From the NCBI GenBank assembly GCA_003488525.1, contig DNLG01000068.1, positions 459-8,948 on the forward strand: 8,490 nt of DNA. Direction: 5' to 3'. This DNA comes from Bacteroidota bacterium (GTDB lineage: Bacteria; Bacteroidota; Ignavibacteria; Kapaibacteriales; Kapaibacteriaceae). Position numbers and translations under genes: made by a program. Shown here one piece after another: positions 6,013 to 8,490 of this stretch; the stretch's first letter is position 1; every line of letters begins with the position of its first letter. The notes below the pieces were generated by a model. That model saw only the letters and a list, made by a program, of their open reading frames with translations. It did not search any database and had not been told where the DNA came from.

Positions 6013-7368
6013 ATGAAAATACGCACGCTCTATCGCTGTTCCAGTTGCGGACACTCTACACCCAAATGGGTCGGACGTTGTCCGGGCTGTGGTTCATGGG
6101 AGAGCATGATCGAAGAGGTCGATGCGACGTCGACCTCGAAGAGCTCGAAGCATCGTTTGTCGGCCGTTGCGGCCGGCAGCGCAGCGCGTCTGGGCACGGT
6201 GGACGTGGAGCGCACGCCGCGTATACCCACGGGCATGCAGGAGCTGAATCGCGTGCTCGGTGGTGGCATCGTCCCGGGAAGCATGGTGCTGGTAGGGGGC
6301 GATCCGGGCATGGGCAAGAGCACGCTGATGCTACAGCTGGCGTCGTTTGTCGGTGGTGCGGTGCAGGAGCGTCCGTGCCTATACGTGACGGGTGAAGAGA
6401 GTCTGCATCAGATCAAGCAGCGCGCAGAACGTCTGGGTGTTGATGCATCCGGGATCGTCGTTGCCTCCGAGACCAATGTTGAGCGCATCGCTCACCTAGT
6501 TACGAATGAGAATCCGAGTCTTGTGATCATCGACTCGGTGCAGACGATCACCACCGATGCGCTGGAGTCATCGGCCGGAAGTGTTGCACAGGTGCGCGAG
6601 TGTACGTCTCTGCTGACGCGGATCGCGAAATCTTCCGGTCTGCCGATGGTCATCATCGGTCACGTCACCAAGGATGGAATGATCGCCGGACCTAAGGTCC
6701 TGGAGCACATGGTCGATGCGGTGTTGCAGTTTGAGGGCGACGGAACGTACTCGTATCGTGTTCTCCGTGCGTTGAAGAACCGGTATGGTTCCACGAATGA
6801 GATCGGTGTGTTCGACATGACTTCGACGGGACTTCGGGAGGTGACCAATCCGAGCGAAGTACTGCTGTCGCAGCGCAGCGCGAATGAGCCCGGAACGGCC
6901 ATCGTAGCCGTGATGGAAGGAACGCGTCCGCTACTCGTGGAAGTACAGGCGCTGGTGTCGCCCTCGGGTTACAGCGTGCCGCAGCGCGTCTGCACAGGGT
7001 ATGATAATCGTCGACTCCAGATGATCCTTGCCGTGCTCGAAAAGCGAGGGGGCATCCAGGTGCGCCAGGCAGACGTTTTTGTGAACGTTGCCGGTGGCAT
7101 TGCCGTGCAGGACCCCGCCGTTGATCTCGGAATAGCCATGGCCATTGCCAGTAGCGTCACCGATGAGCCCCTTCCCGGAGGTATCGTTTTCGTTGGTGAA
7201 CTTGGGCTAACCGGCGAGGTGCGCCGCGTGTCACATCTGGACCAACGTGTAGCCGAAGCAACACGGCTCGGATTGGAAAGGATCTACGCACCTGCCAAGG
7301 GGCTTACATCATCCGCAGTGGTTTCCGTGGATCGACTCTCCGAAGCCTTGCGTCTGGTGTTAGGGTAG
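6013..7368 (+). CDS. radA: DNA repair protein RadA (Sms)
   Basis: RadA is a RecA-like ATPase that acts as a branch-migration helicase extending D-loops in recombination and repair. The 451-residue protein has the full family layout. The N-terminal C4 zinc finger uses C9, C12, C23 and C26 (YRCSSCGHSTPKW, CPGCGSW). Walker A is GGDPGMGKST (95-104, K102). TGEES is at 127-131, and Walker B is LVIIDS with D174. The RadA-specific motif is KNRYG (255-259), where many homologues have KNRFG. The C-terminal Lon-protease-like domain ends with PAVDLGIAMA and FVGELGLTGEVRR. The open frame runs upstream to 5890, but homology begins at MKIRTLYRCSSCG, so I start at 6013; the extension would overlap the divergent gene. 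No good Shine-Dalgarno precedes it. Very secure. Confidence 0.96.
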   Translation: MKIRTLYRCSSCGHSTPKWVGRCPGCGSWESMIEEVDATSTSKSSKHRLSAVAAGSAARLGTVDVERTPRIPTGMQELNRVLGGGIVPGSMVLVGGDPGMGKSTLMLQLASFVGGAVQERPCLYVTGEESLHQIKQRAERLGVDASGIVVASETNVERIAHLVTNENPSLVIIDSVQTITTDALESSAGSVAQVRECTSLLTRIAKSSGLPMVIIGHVTKDGMIAGPKVLEHMVDAVLQFEGDGTYSYRVLRALKNRYGSTNEIGVFDMTSTGLREVTNPSEVLLSQRSANEPGTAIVAVMEGTRPLLVEVQALVSPSGYSVPQRVCTGYDNRRLQMILAVLEKRGGIQVRQADVFVNVAGGIAVQDPAVDLGIAMAIASSVTDEPLPGGIVFVGELGLTGEVRRVSHLDQRVAEATRLGLERIYAPAKGLTSSAVVSVDRLSEALRLVLG

Positions 7369-7396
7369 CAGCTGAGTTGCCGGCCCCGATCTTCTG

Positions 7397-7416
7397 TCGT
7401 GAGTACTTACTCGCGA
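7397..7416. terminator. Possible bidirectional terminator hairpin between convergent genes
   Basis: TCGTGAGTA pairs with TACTCGCGA (9 pairs including one G-U) around a two-base tip, lying between the radA stop and the 3' end of the convergent beta-barrel gene. The 53-base spacing and convergent layout suit a shared terminator. The following + strand sequence (TTCTGTC) is only weakly T-rich, so this may be a hairpin without intrinsic terminator activity. Confidence 0.35.
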
Positions 7417-7421
7417 TTCTG

Positions 7422-8186
7422 TCAGAGTCTGATGCCAAGAAAGACGCGTCCTCCCGCTTCGATGGAGACCGTGGTTGAGTAGTTCCGGTGGATCGGCGTT
7501 AAGCCACGCAAGGCATAGGCCTGTAGTGCAGTCTCAACGTTCGCACCGGCCAGGTTGAACAGAAAAGTATAGCCCAGGAGAACGCCGCCATCGATCATCG
7601 TTGACGTATGTCCTGATGTTTGAATGCGCTCTAGAACACGGGCGCGACCGCCATCTTCAGTCTCAAAACCCGGCCAAGGGCCCAATACTGCGTCCCTGGG
7701 TTCATAGATAACGAAGCGGCTTACAGTTGAGGCATTGGAAACCATCGATGCTCGAATCATCGGTATAAGGCTCAACGAACCCCATTCGATTCCGGCACCT
7801 AGCACGAAACCAGTTGATGTGGAGTTGTTGGAAAGTTCGAACCCGTTGATTGTCATCAGAACGTTGCCATTCTGATCAATAGTTTCAGTCGGTTCAGATC
7901 TTTTTTGCCAGCTGGATCGTGCGTTCAGCTTAGATACTCCAAGTAACGAAATGAAGCGCAGTCTTGAATCGGCGGAATATCTGAGGTATCCTTCAAGTGC
8001 GATTGATTCTGACGATCCGTTCCCCGTTCCATAGATGCCGCACTGAGAACAATCCGATACTCGCAGCATACTGGTTGACACGCACGCAGCGCCAAGTGTC
8101 CCTGTGATGCCGAGCGATACTTGGGTCTGTGAATACAAGTAGACGGTCGTGAGTGTGATAAGCAGGGAGATGCTGAGACACCGCAT
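7422..8186 (-). CDS. Exported protein, probable outer-membrane beta-barrel (hypothetical)
   Basis: A 254-residue protein that I cannot name. It opens with a signal peptide (MRCLSISLLITLTTVYLYS, probable cleavage before QTQVSLG). The rest alternates short hydrophobic and polar runs rich in G, S, T and aromatic residues (FISLLGVSKL, FVLGAGIEWGSLSLIPMI, GVLLGYTFLF, IEAGGRVFLGIRL), typical of a small barrel with about 8-10 strands. C35, C45 and C48 (AACVSTSMLRVSDCSQCG) near the mature N-terminus could form a disulfide; a Cys-containing loop followed by G-x-G is reminiscent of barrel proteins annotated in Kapabacteria-type genomes, but this is from memory. The frame extends to 8243, yet GAGGT lies 7 bases before the ATG at 8186 and that start gives a proper signal peptide. 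Several hand-counted lines are 45-52% GC, lower than neighbouring genes. Confidence 0.75.
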   Translation of the reverse strand: MRCLSISLLITLTTVYLYSQTQVSLGITGTLGAACVSTSMLRVSDCSQCGIYGTGNGSSESIALEGYLRYSADSRLRFISLLGVSKLNARSSWQKRSEPTETIDQNGNVLMTINGFELSNNSTSTGFVLGAGIEWGSLSLIPMIRASMVSNASTVSRFVIYEPRDAVLGPWPGFETEDGGRARVLERIQTSGHTSTMIDGGVLLGYTFLFNLAGANVETALQAYALRGLTPIHRNYSTTVSIEAGGRVFLGIRL

Positions 8187-8193
8187 AGAGTGT

Positions 8194-8198
8194 ACCTC
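8194..8198 (-). promoter_or_regulatory. Ribosome binding site that fixes the start of the beta-barrel gene
   Basis: On the - strand GAGGT stands 7 bases before the ATG at 8186. It is among the best Shine-Dalgarno matches in the window and decides between this start and the in-frame upstream ATG at 8243, which would place 19 residues in front of a well-formed signal peptide. Confidence 0.7.
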
Positions 8199-8236
8199 GG
8201 TAACTATGAGAAGATGAATCGACAACGAGTCCTTCC

Positions 8237-8268
8237 ACAACATAGAAAGAGGCCGTCAGTTGTTCAAA
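8237..8268 (-). promoter_or_regulatory. Weak promoter candidate for the beta-barrel gene
   Basis: On the - strand TTTG (8268-8265) is followed after 20 bases by TATGTTGT (8244-8237), an imperfect match to the TTTG / TAnnTTTG arrangement of Bacteroidota promoters, with the last two bases differing. It overlaps the hairpin behind katG, so transcription could start just as the upstream transcript ends. Spacing is right but the -7 match is poor. Confidence 0.25.
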
Positions 8269-8280
8269 CTAACGGCCTCT
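8248..8280 (-). terminator. Rho-independent terminator downstream of katG
   Basis: AGAGGCCGT (8248-8256) and ACGGCCTCT (8272-8280) are perfect inverted repeats of 9 bases. After a single C/A mismatch, AGTT (8258-8261) pairs with AACT (8267-8270), leaving a 5-base loop. On the - strand the stem is followed by TTTCTATGTT, a modest U-rich tail. It lies 24 bases beyond the katG stop, so it should end the katG transcript before the beta-barrel gene. On the + strand no coding gene leads into it. Confidence 0.7.
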
Positions 8281-8304
8281 GTTCAAGGGTGAATGTTGAT
8301 CGCT

Positions 8305-8490
<186 letters not shown>

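Noticed and set aside
8187..8243. 19-residue N-terminal extension of the beta-barrel protein
   Set aside because: It would bury the signal peptide; the internal start at 8186 has GAGGT 7 bases upstream.

Overview
The window looks like part of a chromosome from a Gram-negative, diderm bacterium, most likely in the Bacteroidota/Chlorobiota radiation. A Kapabacteria- or Ignavibacteria-like lineage is my best guess, by inference only. The evidence is: an LPS-heptose epimerase and an exported beta-barrel-like protein, which imply an outer membrane; an F-ATPase cluster holding alpha and gamma but no beta or epsilon after gamma, as when atpDC is located elsewhere; moderate GC (58% in the first 60 bases, hand-counted); and two copies of a TAnnTTTG element, the Bacteroidota -7 promoter core, just upstream of atpG and radA.

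Layout, left to right. Positions 1-5034 carry six genes on the + strand, tightly spaced: the 3' end of atpA, hldD placed between the two ATP synthase genes, atpG, a 171-residue membrane-anchored protein of unknown function, a 458-residue polytopic membrane protein resembling GT-C glycosyltransferases, and a DUF6544-like protein. Positions 5022-5954 carry a phytoene/squalene synthase on the - strand, whose 3' end overlaps the DUF6544 gene by 13 bp. After a 58-bp divergent spacer comes radA (6013-7368, +). A signal-peptide-bearing beta-barrel candidate follows on the - strand (7422-8186). The right edge holds the 3' end of katG (8305-8490, -) with a hairpin terminator behind it.

How the genes relate. 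AtpA and AtpG are parts of the F1 motor. HldD makes the heptose donor for LPS inner core. The small membrane protein and the GT-C-like protein overlap by an ATGA and probably act together, possibly in envelope glycan or lipid modification. The rest are unlinked: isoprenoid (carotenoid or hopanoid) synthesis, recombination and repair, and peroxide detoxification.

The points most worth a second look are the heptose epimerase inside the ATP synthase cluster, the shared promoter-like motif before atpG and radA, the possible split glycosyltransferase pair, and the abrupt composition change inside katG (76% GC falling sharply in the last 15 codons), which suggests transfer or recombination or an assembly join. 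I found no mobile element, CRISPR array, tRNA or rRNA, and no convincing new defence-type system. No gene-free stretch exceeds about 120 bases.
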